64,000 nucleotides of DNA from CALGLS01 sp047626155. GTDB taxonomy: Bacteria; Bacteroidota; Bacteroidia; Chitinophagales; Saprospiraceae. The notes below the pieces were generated by a model. The model did not search any database and had not been told where the DNA came from. It worked only from the letters and a program-made list of their open reading frames with translations. The stretch's first letter is position 1, and each line of letters starts with the position of its first letter. Shown in pieces: positions 37,821 through 46,694 of this stretch. Where the stretch lies: NCBI GenBank assembly GCA_047626155.1, contig JBLHRR010000010.1, positions 1 to 64,000 of the forward strand, written 5' to 3'. The translations under genes were made by a program, and so were the position numbers.

Positions 37821-37840
37821 TTGATTTTCATTGAAATTTA

Positions 37841-38491
37841 TTACCGAGTATAAATAAATGCCAAATCAAAACCTTCCATCTCTTCCAATTCATCAACCTC
37901 TCCAAGGTGAATGCCTAAAATGGCCGCCTTCAATCTTCTTAAGGTATCCTCAATCTCGCTTTGTCTGACGGCGAAGTGAATATTTCCCTGTTCATTAAAC
38001 TCCTGCTTACAAATATCCAATTCCAATTTTTTGACGGCGTTCATAACATTGCTCATCAGCGGATAACCGAATGTCAACTCATAAACATCTTCAATGATTC
38101 TTTCCACGACAGTGGCCTGATCCAAAGCTAATTTAGCAGATTCGCGATAAGCATTGATGAGCCCGGAAGTGCCAAGCTTAGTACCACCGAAGTAGCGGAC
38201 AACCACGATGAAAACATTGGTCAATCCCATCTTGTCGATTTGGCCCAAGATGGGGCGTCCTGCGGTGCCAGAGGGTTCGCCGTCGTCATTTGCCCGAAAA
38301 TTATTTTGATCGATGCCCATTCGGAAAGCATAACAATGGTGCCGTGCTTTGAAGTGTTCCAGCTTTACATTTTGTAAATGCGCTTGCCAGTCTTCTTCCG
38401 TATAACTGGGGAAAGCATAGGCAATGAATTTACTGCCTCGGTCTTTAAACTCTGCGGTGGGATGGTCTGTTATAGTGTGATAAGAATCCAT
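37841..38491 (-). CDS. YigZ / IMPACT family protein
   Basis: A 216-residue member of the UPF0029/IMPACT family. The N-terminal domain carries the signatures H-H-C-Y-A-F, N-D-D-G-E-P-S-G-T-A-G-R-P-I-L and V-V-R-Y-F-G-G-T-K-L-G-T-S-G-L-I-N-A-Y; the C-terminal ferredoxin-like domain (DUF1949) covers about residues 140-210. Eukaryotic IMPACT modulates Gcn2 translational control; the bacterial role is not settled. Length is normal and no partner gene is adjacent. Confidence 0.92.
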   Translation of the reverse strand: MDSYHTITDHPTAEFKDRGSKFIAYAFPSYTEEDWQAHLQNVKLEHFKARHHCYAFRMGIDQNNFRANDDGEPSGTAGRPILGQIDKMGLTNVFIVVVRYFGGTKLGTSGLINAYRESAKLALDQATVVERIIEDVYELTFGYPLMSNVMNAVKKLELDICKQEFNEQGNIHFAVRQSEIEDTLRRLKAAILGIHLGEVDELEEMEGFDLAFIYTR

Positions 38492-38740
38492 GCGGGCAAG
38501 ATACGGAAATTGGCGGATTAGCAGATTACCGTATGGTGCGAATTGGTTAATTCTCCATTTTCAATTACTAAGTTAACCATCTATTAACAACCATTGAATA
38601 CCTATTAACAGTACCCTGCCTAAAGGGGGCTTAACTTTGTAAAGACAATATCGTACATATTAACTGGCAAATAGATTAGCGCCAAAGTTAGCCCAAAGAC
38701 ATATAGGGCTCCGTAAGAGGTGATTTTCGCAGAAGACCTG
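38492..38740. other. Divergent intergenic region upstream of the DoxX-type gene
   Basis: No gene was seen. A TAACTTTG box at 38632-38639 is a second possible promoter element for the rightward gene. Confidence 0.35.
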
Positions 38741-38748
38741 TATATTTG
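38741..38748 (+). promoter_or_regulatory. Candidate -7 promoter box TATATTTG
   Basis: Exact TAnnTTTG match, 54 bp before the DoxX-type start codon. A T-rich TGATTTTCG lies about 20 bp upstream in the -33 region. Confidence 0.5.
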
Positions 38749-38801
38749 CGCAAACTGAAAAAGCTTGTCTCTTTTAGAGCAGGCGATCAAAACTATATAT
38801 C

Positions 38802-40283
38802 ATGACATTAGGAACTTTACTACTTTACATTGGAATAACAGCTATACTTTTAACGGGTGCGGTTGCTGGATTGAAAAAACAGAAGAGTTTATTGATCTCT
38901 TATACTCAAAATTTTTGTGGTGCTCTATTTGTTTTCTCCGGTTGGGTAAAGGCCATAGATCCTTTAGGAACGGCTTATAAGATGGAGCAATATTTTGCAG
39001 AATTTGAATCTACCTTTGAGGCGACTTGGTTTTCTTTTCTAGCGCCTTTGTTTCCTTTTCTTTCAAGCTACTCCATAGGTTTTTCGGTCTTTATGATTGT
39101 TTTTGAAATCGTGTTGGGAGTTATGTTGGTTATCGGCATTAGAAACAAATGGACGAGCTGGGCTTTTCTTTTACTAGTTGCCTTTTTTACGTTCCTGACA
39201 GGTTTTACCTTCCTAACCGGTTATGTACCGAACGACGTGAACTTCTTCCAGCTTGGTCAATGGGGGCCTTACGTAGAATCCAACATGAAGGTAACGGACT
39301 GCGGTTGTTTTGGTGATTTTATAAAATTGAAACCTAAAGTATCCTTCTTAAAGGATCTGGTTTTGATGGTGCCAGCTTTATTGTTTGTATTTCGATCTAA
39401 GAAAATGCACGAATTGTTTACCCCTGGTATTCGAACAGCTATTGCTGCGGTGACGACTGTAGGTACCTTGTTATACTGTTTCAGTAATTTCTCTTGGGAT
39501 TTACCAGGTACCGATTTTCGTCCATTTAAGGTGGAGGCAGATATAGCGAGTATAAAGCAGCAGGAGGAGGCGTCTTCAGCAAGTGTACAGGTAATTGCCT
39601 ATAGTTTGACCAATAAGAAAACAAAAGAGGTAGTGGAATTACCGACGGTTGAATTCACGAAGAGATTCAAGGAATTCCCCAAAGAAGAGTGGGAGTACGA
39701 TCAGGTGCGATCAGAACCAACGATGAAGTCAACGAAGATCAGTGAATTTTCATTTCAGGATGATGATGGACACGAGTACGTAGAAGAGCTGTTGGAAGAT
39801 GAAAATTATCACTTTCTCATTGTTTGTAATAAATTCTATTACGAAAGTAAAACAGACATGATATTAGTAAATGATACCACTTTTGTAAATGATACAATTG
39901 TAAATACAAATCCAGATACCTCTTACATCGTGCGGAAAGTGGCCTCTGTAAAGAAGCGGGAAGCACGGCAAGAGCGGTTCTTTTGGGATAAAGATTACCA
40001 GACTATTTTCAAAAATAAAATAAACCCATTAGCAGAAGCTGCGGAAAAAGCAGGCTATAAGGTGACCGCCGTAGTTGGTGCAGCTGGTCCGGAAGCGATT
40101 GAGGAATTCCGTCATGCGACACAAACGGCTTATCCGTTCTACATGGCAGATGATATTTTATTGAAAACAATCGTGCGTTCTAATCCTGGGGTCGTTTTGT
40201 TTAAGAATGGAAAAATTGTGAATAAGTGGCACCATAAGAAATTACCTTCTTTTGTAGAAATGGAAGCGAAGGGGTTTAAGTGA
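38802..40283 (+). CDS. BT_3928-type DoxX membrane protein with thioredoxin-like C-terminal domain
   Basis: 493 residues. The N-terminal half has about five to six membrane segments in a DoxX-like arrangement (L-Y-I-G-I-T-A-I-L-L; F-C-G-A-L-F-V-F-S-G-W-V-K-A-I-D-P-L-G-T-A-Y-K; F-M-I-V-F-E-I-V-L-G-V-M-L-V-I-G), followed by the conserved D-C-G-C-F-G-D loop at about residue 167. The C-terminal 230 residues are soluble and charged, ending in a thioredoxin-fold-like stretch (N-P-G-V-V-L-F-K-N-G-K-I-V-N-K-W). DoxX proteins are linked to quinone or thiol redox processes; the two cysteines of D-C-G-C are candidates for redox or metal chemistry. The Bacteroidetes family is conserved but uncharacterised. 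Confidence 0.8.
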   Translation: MTLGTLLLYIGITAILLTGAVAGLKKQKSLLISYTQNFCGALFVFSGWVKAIDPLGTAYKMEQYFAEFESTFEATWFSFLAPLFPFLSSYSIGFSVFMIVFEIVLGVMLVIGIRNKWTSWAFLLLVAFFTFLTGFTFLTGYVPNDVNFFQLGQWGPYVESNMKVTDCGCFGDFIKLKPKVSFLKDLVLMVPALLFVFRSKKMHELFTPGIRTAIAAVTTVGTLLYCFSNFSWDLPGTDFRPFKVEADIASIKQQEEASSASVQVIAYSLTNKKTKEVVELPTVEFTKRFKEFPKEEWEYDQVRSEPTMKSTKISEFSFQDDDGHEYVEELLEDENYHFLIVCNKFYYESKTDMILVNDTTFVNDTIVNTNPDTSYIVRKVASVKKREARQERFFWDKDYQTIFKNKINPLAEAAEKAGYKVTAVVGAAGPEAIEEFRHATQTAYPFYMADDILLKTIVRSNPGVVLFKNGKIVNKWHHKKLPSFVEMEAKGFK

Positions 40284-40333
40284 TTTTTGCTGTTGAATCT
40301 TTGATAGGCTGCTTGAGTAAAAGCCATTTTTTT

Positions 40334-40380
40334 GCAAGCCCCATAATTCTCCAACTGAGAATTATGGGGCTTGCTGCATT
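40334..40380 (+). terminator. Terminator after the DoxX-type gene
   Basis: A perfect 18-bp stem (GCAAGCCCCATAATTCTC / GAGAATTATGGGGCTTGC) with a 5-nt loop, then TGCATTTTG. Confidence 0.85.
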
Positions 40381-40579
40381 TTGGTGTAAAGTCTAAATTA
40401 ACTTAGCGCAAATTTATTCTGACTATTCTCACTAAGAATAGAAAAAAATAGTTTTCTTTGCGTCAGAGTCGCTTGAACTATACCACAGGGGGAATTTTCT
40501 GCTCCCAAACCAAGTTCGACCACTTAATTTAGATTAAAGAGAACCTTGTTGTATGCTGGTTCTGAAGTGATATAAAGAT

Positions 40580-41515
40580 ATGCTTAGTCGAAGAAATATT
40601 CGTGTTAAAGTTATGCAGATGCTGTATTCCGCCAGCCGGGATTCTGCAATAACGTACAACGAAATACGCAAACAATATACGGACAACATACAGCACTCCT
40701 ATGAGTTGTATTTGTTTAATTTGCTATACCTCACCAAGATAGCGGAATACGCTGTCCACGATGGCGTCAAAAGGAAAGCCAAACATCTTCCCTCTCCTGT
40801 CGACAAAATTTTCACAGATAAATTATTTTCCAATGAGCTGGTACAGGCTTTACTGATACGGTCTAACTTGGAAGACTATTGGGTTAAGCATGATTTCAAG
40901 AAATTGGTAGACGAAGACATCGTTCGTCAAATGTATCAGGCTTTTTCTAAAAAGGAAATTTACCAAAAGTATATCCTAAACACCAATCCAACCAACGAAG
41001 AGCATAAGCAAGTCTTGTTGGAGATCTTCAAAGTTTGTATGGACAGTGAGGTTTATGACGAAATAATGAGTGACCTCTTCTGGAGTTGGGACGATGACCG
41101 ATCTTTGATTATCGGTACCATGAAAAAAACGATCAAGGCGCTTCCGGGTAAGCCTGACTTTTTTGAAAAGAACAAACCAGACGAAGAAGCGACGATGGAT
41201 TTTGGTGAACAGCTCCTACGCTATGTCTTTGAGAAGGACGTAGAGTTGCTTGGGGTAATCGAGCCTACACTGAAAAACTGGGACGCGGATCGAGTTGCAG
41301 TTATGGATATGATCATTCTAAAAATGGCGCTTTGCGAATTGACCTTATTCCCTTCTATCCCGACTAAAGTTACATTGAATGAATTCGTAGAGGTAGCCAA
41401 GATGTATAGTACGGATAGGAGTAAAGATTTCATCAATGGAATTCTGGATCGTCTGATGAAGCAACTTAACAAGGATGGAAAAATTAATAAAGAGGGGAGA
41501 GGGTTGATAGGATAG
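40580..41515 (+). CDS. nusB: Transcription antitermination factor NusB
   Basis: 311 residues, the long form typical of Bacteroidetes. It starts L-S-R-R-N-I-R-V-K-V-M-Q-M-L-Y-S, the usual NusB opening. The C-terminal helical NusB domain (about 195-300) holds N-W-D-x-D-R-V-A-V-M-D, L-K-M-A-L-C-E-L, P-T-K-V-T-L-N-E-F-V-E-V-A-K and D-F-I-N-G-I-L-D-R-L. NusB with NusE (S10) binds boxA RNA and prevents premature termination in rRNA operons. The gene is followed after 52 bp by an OmpA gene, perhaps cotranscribed. Confidence 0.92.
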   Translation: MLSRRNIRVKVMQMLYSASRDSAITYNEIRKQYTDNIQHSYELYLFNLLYLTKIAEYAVHDGVKRKAKHLPSPVDKIFTDKLFSNELVQALLIRSNLEDYWVKHDFKKLVDEDIVRQMYQAFSKKEIYQKYILNTNPTNEEHKQVLLEIFKVCMDSEVYDEIMSDLFWSWDDDRSLIIGTMKKTIKALPGKPDFFEKNKPDEEATMDFGEQLLRYVFEKDVELLGVIEPTLKNWDADRVAVMDMIILKMALCELTLFPSIPTKVTLNEFVEVAKMYSTDRSKDFINGILDRLMKQLNKDGKINKEGRGLIG

Positions 41516-41567
41516 TTACTACTGGAGATGAGGCTCCCCCCCCAAATTTAAAAATAACCGATAAAAT

Positions 41568-42998
41568 ATGCTAACCCTCTTTCCCAAAGGGCTATTGGCC
41601 CTTACACTGGTTTTGGTTTGCTCCATAGCCACCTTTGCCCAATCCCCTGCTTACACAAACGGCCTCTCTGCTAAAGTCCTCTCGATCAACCACATCGAAC
41701 CTTTCGAGAAAACGCTTTCTAATTTTCAAGACAATACTTACGGCGGTGAGCTGGCTTATTTACGCCATCTCAAAGGACCTTTGAATTTGGCAATACCTTT
41801 TAAACTTGGATTAGTCGACTTGTTCGATGAAGCAGGTACATTGCAAGAATCAAAACTTTGGTTGTCCACGGATGTATTGCTCCAACTAGGGTTTTTCAAA
41901 GGAGACCAAGTACTGGCGCCTTATATCATGTCAGGTATAGGCCTCGCCTATTTGAATGAAAGTATTTTTGAAAACCAGTGGTATCCACAAGTTCCGTTTG
42001 GTGCTGGGGTGCAAATCAGATTGCATAAAGGGCTTCGTGCAGTGCTACAATACGAATATCGTTTATCCCTGACCAATGATTATGACAATGATCAGCTTGG
42101 TGTTGGCCTTGCGATGTTGTTTGGTGGTAAACCAAAGATTAAGGATAAAGATGGCGATGGTATTGCTGATGAAATGGATGATTGTCCGGAGAAAGCGGGA
42201 CTCGCCGATCTCTTTGGTTGTCCTGATACGGATGGCGATGGCCTGGCGGATCAGTTTGATAAATGCCCTGAAGAAATTGGCTTGTCTACCAATGGCGGCT
42301 GTCCGGATATGGATGAAGATGGTACCATTGATAGCAAAGACGATTGTCCAAAAGAGGCAGGACCAAGAGAAAATGGAGGTTGTCCAATTGCGGATCGTGA
42401 CGGAGACGGCGTTCCTGACGAAATAGACCAATGTATCTCAGAATTTGGTTTAGCCACCAATAACGGTTGCCCGAATAATGACAACGATTCTGATGGTTTC
42501 CCGAATGAGATAGACGAATGCCCTGAGCTAGCGGGCTCACTCAACGGCTGCCCAGATAGTGATGGCGACGGCGTTTCTGATAAGAATGACAAATGCCCAA
42601 CGACCTCAGGTTCTAACAATGGTTGCCCGGGTATTAGTGCCGCCGATGCTGACTTCCTGGCCAATGCCATGTACGAAGTAGAATTCAATAATGCACAGGC
42701 TACTTTGGCAACCGCTTCCGCGAATGTAATGGACCAGATTGCTGCCATTATGCGCCGCTATCCGAATTATAACCTCGCCATCTCTGGGCATACGGACAGT
42801 ATCGGCTCAGCAGAAACGAACTTGATGCTTTCCGAAAGACGGGCAAAAACTTGTTATGACTACTTGTTGTTACAAGGAATTGACGCTTCACGTGTGAGTT
42901 ATGTTGGGTACGGGGAGGATCAGCCGATTGAGACGAATAAGTATAAGGCGGGAAGAGAGAAGAATAGAAGAGTGGAGTTTAATTTATTTGGGCAGTAG
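41568..42998 (+). CDS. OmpA-family outer-membrane protein with thrombospondin type-3 repeats
   Basis: 476 residues. Signal peptide to about 25 (S-I-A-T-F-A-Q-S). An N-terminal barrel-like region at about 30-185 ends V-G-L-A-M-L-F-G-G-K-P. Then come about seven calcium-binding TSP3-type units (D-K-D-G-D-G-I-A-D-E-M-D-D-C-P), and a C-terminal OmpA peptidoglycan-binding domain at about 365-476 (I-S-G-H-T-D-S-I-G-S, L-S-E-R-R-A, G-Y-G-E-D-Q-P). It likely links outer membrane to peptidoglycan. An eight-C run lies in the spacer 25 bp before the start codon. Confidence 0.92.
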   Translation: MLTLFPKGLLALTLVLVCSIATFAQSPAYTNGLSAKVLSINHIEPFEKTLSNFQDNTYGGELAYLRHLKGPLNLAIPFKLGLVDLFDEAGTLQESKLWLSTDVLLQLGFFKGDQVLAPYIMSGIGLAYLNESIFENQWYPQVPFGAGVQIRLHKGLRAVLQYEYRLSLTNDYDNDQLGVGLAMLFGGKPKIKDKDGDGIADEMDDCPEKAGLADLFGCPDTDGDGLADQFDKCPEEIGLSTNGGCPDMDEDGTIDSKDDCPKEAGPRENGGCPIADRDGDGVPDEIDQCISEFGLATNNGCPNNDNDSDGFPNEIDECPELAGSLNGCPDSDGDGVSDKNDKCPTTSGSNNGCPGISAADADFLANAMYEVEFNNAQATLATASANVMDQIAAIMRRYPNYNLAISGHTDSIGSAETNLMLSERRAKTCYDYLLLQGIDASRVSYVGYGEDQPIETNKYKAGREKNRRVEFNLFGQ

Positions 42999-43104
42999 AG
43001 ATTCGGTATCCGGTTTTTCGGCGAGTAGTGTGTTATAGGGAAGCCAACAGCGAACTGCTAGGAGCCAACTGCGTTTAGGGAATCTAAGGAATTTTATAAC
43101 TATT

Positions 43105-43206
43105 CAGACGGAAGACGGAAGTTTCCATCGAACGTGAAATCCACAGGCTAAGGACTGTAAAATTCGAGGTTTGCACTGGTGGGAAACTTCAGACTTCCGT
43201 CTTCTG
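43105..43206. repeat. Imperfect inverted repeat of about 100 bp
   Basis: The arm CAGACGGAAGACGGAAGTTTCC pairs with GGAAACTTC...CTTCCGTCTTCTG across a 55-bp middle. No coding capacity; possibly a REP-like element. Confidence 0.55.
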
Positions 43207-43268
43207 TCCACAGCTAAACCATATCCAACTGAACAGTTACGAAATCTTTATATTACTTCAGTTTAGTG

Positions 43269-43304
43269 AAAGGCTGCCTATCGTAAGATGGGTGGCCTTT
43301 TGAA
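43269..43304 (+). terminator. Terminator of the OmpA gene
   Basis: A 14-bp stem AAAGGCTGCCTATC / GATGGGTGGCCTTT (three G-U pairs), loop GTAA, then T-rich. It lies 270 bp beyond the stop. Confidence 0.65.
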
Positions 43305-43561
43305 TGTGTTGGTTTTTTAGTAAAATGATATTCCAAAACGAAGCAATTTAAATACTTCAATGGTCTTATTCTTTCGAATGAGTGCGGCTACTTTTTCCTA
43401 AAGGTGTCGTTGACTTTCCATTGATGTTTGAAACTACTTGGATTTTGTTGATGTTTTAAAAGTAAGGGATATATTGTATTATTACACTATAGAATGCGAA
43501 TGGAGCGAATCTAAGAATATGGCATATCTCCACAGATCGATTGCACCAATCGTATTTTTAA

Positions 43562-43579
43562 TCACGCAGAGGCCGCAGA
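43562..43579 (+). repeat. 18-bp dispersed sequence, copy 1
   Basis: TCACGCAGAGGCCGCAGA; the exact reverse complement is at 57121-57138. Both lie in intergenic sequence with further CGCAGAG-like units. Confidence 0.6.
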
Positions 43580-43669
43580 GCGAACGTAAATACACGTTGC
43601 GGTGAAGCATCCACTTAGTTATATTCTACATAATACGATAGTGGGAAGTTAGCAGTTAAAAGTCAATAG

Positions 43670-44299
43670 TTGAATAGAACAATAGACCATATCGTTTACA
43701 CCGTTTCCAATTTAGAGGAAGCCATCAATGACTTTGAAAAAAGCTTAGGTGTTCGTCCAATAATTGGTGGCTACCACAAAACTCAAGGGACCAAAAATGC
43801 CCTCCTCAATTTGTCCAATGGCTGCTACCTGGAACTCCTAGCAGCGGATGAAAGCAATACGGAAATTCCTCCCCCCCGCTGGATGGGCGTTGATGTTTTG
43901 ACAAAGAATCAAATCACTCGCTGGGCACTAAAATCGGATATTTTGAAAATAGACAGTCGGACTTTACAACAATACAATTCCGAAATGGGCAAAACCACCG
44001 GAGGCTCTCGGAACACGGAGGCTGGTTCTTTACTGAAATGGAAAATGATATTGCCTTTAGCAAAACCTGAAGTAGAAATTGTTCCTTTTATGGTAGATTG
44101 GTCGCAGTCGGAAACGCATCCTGCTGAGGCCTTGGCTGATTCGGACTGTAGCTTGGTGGAGCTATATGTAATGCATCCGGAGCCGGAAATTTTTGATAGA
44201 ATTTTTAAAGAATTGGGAATTGGTATTAAATTGGAAAGGGGAGAGGTGGTTGAATTGAAGATGCGGATTCGGAGTCCTTTGGGAGTGGTGGACTTGTAG
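43670..44299 (+). CDS. VOC / glyoxalase-like domain protein
   Basis: 209 residues in the vicinal-oxygen-chelate fold, glyoxalase-like family 3 type. It starts at a TTG directly after a stop codon, so no longer start is possible. The beginning I-D-H-I-V-Y-T-V-S-N-L-E-E-A (His7 a likely metal ligand) is the usual VOC opening. It continues with G-V-R-P-I-I-G-G-Y-H-K-T-Q-G-T-K-N-A-L, then Y-L-E-L-L-A (Glu a second likely ligand). The second half has V-E-L-Y-V-M-H-P-E-P and a weaker repeat. A dioxygenase, lyase or resistance role cannot be told apart from sequence. It stands alone between repeat-rich sequence and the convergent groEL. Confidence 0.8.
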   Translation: MNRTIDHIVYTVSNLEEAINDFEKSLGVRPIIGGYHKTQGTKNALLNLSNGCYLELLAADESNTEIPPPRWMGVDVLTKNQITRWALKSDILKIDSRTLQQYNSEMGKTTGGSRNTEAGSLLKWKMILPLAKPEVEIVPFMVDWSQSETHPAEALADSDCSLVELYVMHPEPEIFDRIFKELGIGIKLERGEVVELKMRIRSPLGVVDL

Positions 44300-44412
44300 C
44301 CTTGCAAGCGCAATGTCAATTTAAAATTGCGATAGTAGCGACTCGCACTTTGACACATAGTAAAGAAAAGAATATAACTTGTAACTTGACTTACATGTCG
44401 TATATCACCCAC

Positions 44413-44450
44413 AAAAAAAGCGCCCCAACAATGTTGAGACGCTCTTTTTT
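44413..44450 (-). terminator. Terminator of groES-groEL
   Basis: On the minus strand AAAAGAGCGTCTCAAC pairs with GTTGGGGCGC (two G-U pairs) across ATT and is followed by seven T. It lies about 25 bp after the groEL stop. Confidence 0.75.
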
Positions 44451-44473
44451 ATATTCTATGCTTAACAAGAATC

Positions 44474-46114
44474 TTACATCATTCCCGGCATACCTCCTCC
44501 CATTGGTGGGTGAGCATGTCCTCCAGCACCACCTTCGTCTGCCTTCTCGTTGATGACACATTCCGTAGTCAGTACCATACCAGCGATTGAAGCAGCATTC
44601 TCCAAAGCGATACGTGTAACCTTTGTTGGATCGATAACACCAGCAGCTTTCAAGTCTTCGTATTGTTCAGTACGAGCATTGAAACCGTAGGATCCTTTTC
44701 CGTTTTTGACATTCATCAAAACGACAGAACCTTCTACACCTGCATTTTCAGCAATGATACGCAAAGGTGCTTCCAATGCTTTTCTTACGATGTTGATACC
44801 GATGTTCTGATCTTCGTTTTCGCCAGTCAGCTTATCCAAAGAAGAGATCGCTCTTACAAGCGCTACACCACCACCTACTACGATTCCTTCTTCTACAGCA
44901 GCACGAGTAGCAGCCAAAGCATCATCTACACGGTCTTTCTTTTCTTTCATTTCTACTTCAGTAGCAGCACCAACATAAAGAACAGCTACACCACCAGCCA
45001 ACTTCGCCAAACGCTCTTGTAGCTTTTCACGGTCGTAGTCAGAAGTTGTATTGTCGATCTGTTGTTTGATCTGAGCGATTCTATTGTTGATCGCAGTTTC
45101 GTCACCTCCACCATTTACGATAGTCGTGTTGTCTTTATCAACAGTGATTTTTTCCGCAGAACCTAAGTGCTCAATTTCAGCGTTTTCTAATTTGTATCCA
45201 GCTTCTTCAGAGATAACTGTACCACCAGTAAGGATGGCAAGATCTTCCAACATCGCTTTACGACGGTCACCGAAACCAGGAGCCTTAACAGCAACTACTT
45301 TCAATTGTGCACGCAAACGGTTTACAACCAAAACACCCAAAGCCTGAGACTCAATGTCTTCAGCGATGATCAATAATGGCCGTCCAGTTCCTACTGCTTT
45401 TTCCAAAATAGGAAGGATGTCCTGCATGTTACTGATCTTCTTATCGTGGATAAGGATCAATGGATTTTCGTATTCAGAAATCATTGCTTCTGCATTGGTT
45501 ACGAAATATGGAGATAAGTATCCACGGTCGAATTGCATACCGATCACTTCGTCAACGTAAGTGTCTGTACCTTTTGCTTCTTCTACTGTGATTACTCCGT
45601 CCTTAGTTACACGCTTCATCGCATCAGCGATTAAAGAACCAATTTCGTTATCGTTGTTTGCAGAAATAGCACCTACCTGTTGGATCTTTTCGAAGTCGTC
45701 ACCGATGATTTCACTTTGGCCTTTAAGGTCAGTGATAACAGAAGCAACTGCTTTGTCAATCCCTCTTTTAAGGTCCATTGGGTTAGCGCCAGAAGTTACG
45801 TTTTTCATACCTGCAGTGATCATAGCTTGTGCTAGAACCGTTGCGGTAGTCGTACCATCACCAGCGATGTCAGCAGTTTTGGAAGCAACTTCCTTTACCA
45901 TCTGAGCGCCCATGTTTTCAACTGGATCTTCTAGTTCGATCTCCTTAGCAACAGATACTCCATCCTTAGTAATAGAAGGAGCGCCGAAGCTTTTTTGGAT
46001 AACAACATTTCGACCTTTAGGCCCAAGAGTTACTCTTACCGCATTTGCGAGAGCATCAATACCATTTTTTAATTTCTGTCTTGCTTCTGCATCGAAGCTT
46101 ATTTGTTTAGCCAT
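44474..46114 (-). CDS. groEL: Chaperonin GroEL (60 kDa)
   Basis: 546 residues, complete. Forms the double-ring ATP-dependent folding chamber with GroES in the cytoplasm. Diagnostic stretches are visible: L-G-P-K-G-R-N-V-V-I near the N terminus, the ATP-binding G-D-G-T-T-T-A-T-V-L at about 86-95, A-V-K-A-P-G-F-G-D-R-R at about 275-285, E-E-G-I-V-V-G-G-G-V-A-L at about 408-420, and the Gly/Met-rich tail G-G-G-M-P-G-M-M. It is downstream of groES by 40 bp in the same orientation. Confidence 0.98.
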   Translation of the reverse strand: MAKQISFDAEARQKLKNGIDALANAVRVTLGPKGRNVVIQKSFGAPSITKDGVSVAKEIELEDPVENMGAQMVKEVASKTADIAGDGTTTATVLAQAMITAGMKNVTSGANPMDLKRGIDKAVASVITDLKGQSEIIGDDFEKIQQVGAISANNDNEIGSLIADAMKRVTKDGVITVEEAKGTDTYVDEVIGMQFDRGYLSPYFVTNAEAMISEYENPLILIHDKKISNMQDILPILEKAVGTGRPLLIIAEDIESQALGVLVVNRLRAQLKVVAVKAPGFGDRRKAMLEDLAILTGGTVISEEAGYKLENAEIEHLGSAEKITVDKDNTTIVNGGGDETAINNRIAQIKQQIDNTTSDYDREKLQERLAKLAGGVAVLYVGAATEVEMKEKKDRVDDALAATRAAVEEGIVVGGGVALVRAISSLDKLTGENEDQNIGINIVRKALEAPLRIIAENAGVEGSVVLMNVKNGKGSYGFNARTEQYEDLKAAGVIDPTKVTRIALENAASIAGMVLTTECVINEKADEGGAGGHAHPPMGGGMPGMM

Positions 46115-46154
46115 TTCAATTATTAGTTTTGGATTTTTTTAAAAGAATTTAGAA

Positions 46155-46418
46155 CTAAAGGATCACAAGGATATCATCCTCGCGCATGATTAGGTAGTCG
46201 TTACCTTCGTAATTCAGTTCTTGTCCGGCGTATTTTCCGTAAAGGACAATGTCACCAACACTTACGGTCATTTTGATATCGTCCTTACCAGGACCTACGG
46301 CGATGATCTCACCTCTTTGAGGCTTTTCTTTAGCAGTGTCAGGAATGATAATCCCTCCAGCAGTCTTCTCTTCTGCCGGTGCAGGTTTTACGACAACTCT
46401 GTCATTTATCGGCTTCAT
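46155..46418 (-). CDS. groES: Co-chaperonin GroES (10 kDa)
   Basis: 87 residues forming the heptameric lid of GroEL. It begins M-K-P-I-N-D-R-V-V-V-K-P and has the mobile-loop region E-E-K-T-A-G-G-I-I-I-P-D-T-A, then G-D-I-V-L-Y-G-K-Y-A-G and the ending Y-L-I-M-R-E-D-D-I-L. It is shorter than the usual 95-97 residues, as is common in this phylum. First gene of the groES-groEL operon. Confidence 0.97.
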   Translation of the reverse strand: MKPINDRVVVKPAPAEEKTAGGIIIPDTAKEKPQRGEIIAVGPGKDDIKMTVSVGDIVLYGKYAGQELNYEGNDYLIMREDDILVIL

Positions 46419-46564
46419 AATATTTGATTTTGATTATTTGATTAGTTAGAAAATTCATGTTTTACAATGCTGTGTAATCACAGTTTGTGCCAATGCAGAA
46501 TAGCTGACATTATTACAGTCATTAGTAGGGATTAGAAGCGAAATCTTGAAAACCCTTGAGAATA

Positions 46565-46594
46565 TTGACAAAATGTGGTTTGTGATTTTGACAA
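46565..46594. promoter_or_regulatory. Near-palindrome upstream of groES, possible operator
   Basis: TTGACAAAAT and ATTTTGACAA, 10 bp apart, form an inverted repeat with one mismatch per arm, 150 bp before groES. It is not the CIRCE element. Could be a regulator site or an imperfect hairpin. Confidence 0.3.
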
Positions 46595-46631
46595 CCTGAC
46601 ATACGCTGTTCTATATTGCCGCAAAGGAAAC

Positions 46632-46677
46632 GAAAAAAGACCCAACCGCCTAACTTAAAGGCGATTGAGTCTCTTTT
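46632..46677 (-). terminator. Terminator of secG
   Basis: On the minus strand GACTCAATCGCC pairs with GGCGGTTGGGTC (two G-U pairs) around TTTAAGTTA, followed by TTTTTTCG. It separates secG from groES. Confidence 0.8.
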
Positions 46678-46694
46678 AGATCTTAAGAAGTGAT

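Larger units (their letters stand above)
43000..43669. other. Repeat-rich intergenic region
   Basis: 670 bp without a recognisable gene. It holds an imperfect inverted repeat at 43105-43206, the OmpA terminator at 43269-43304, and TCACGCAGAGGCCGCAGA at 43562-43579, which recurs exactly on the other strand at 57121-57138. Confidence 0.5.

Noticed and set aside
42063..42748. Overlapping open frames on both strands
   Set aside because: Shadows of the low-complexity TSP3 region of the OmpA gene.
43909..44412. 167-codon minus-strand frame
   Set aside because: Antisense to the VOC gene, with no recognisable domain.
45561..46142. Plus-strand open frames over groEL
   Set aside because: Antisense frames in a highly conserved gene; not coding.
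46419..46640. CIRCE operator before groES
   Set aside because: The TTAGCACTC-N9-GAGTGCTAA sequence is absent; only a weaker palindrome is present.
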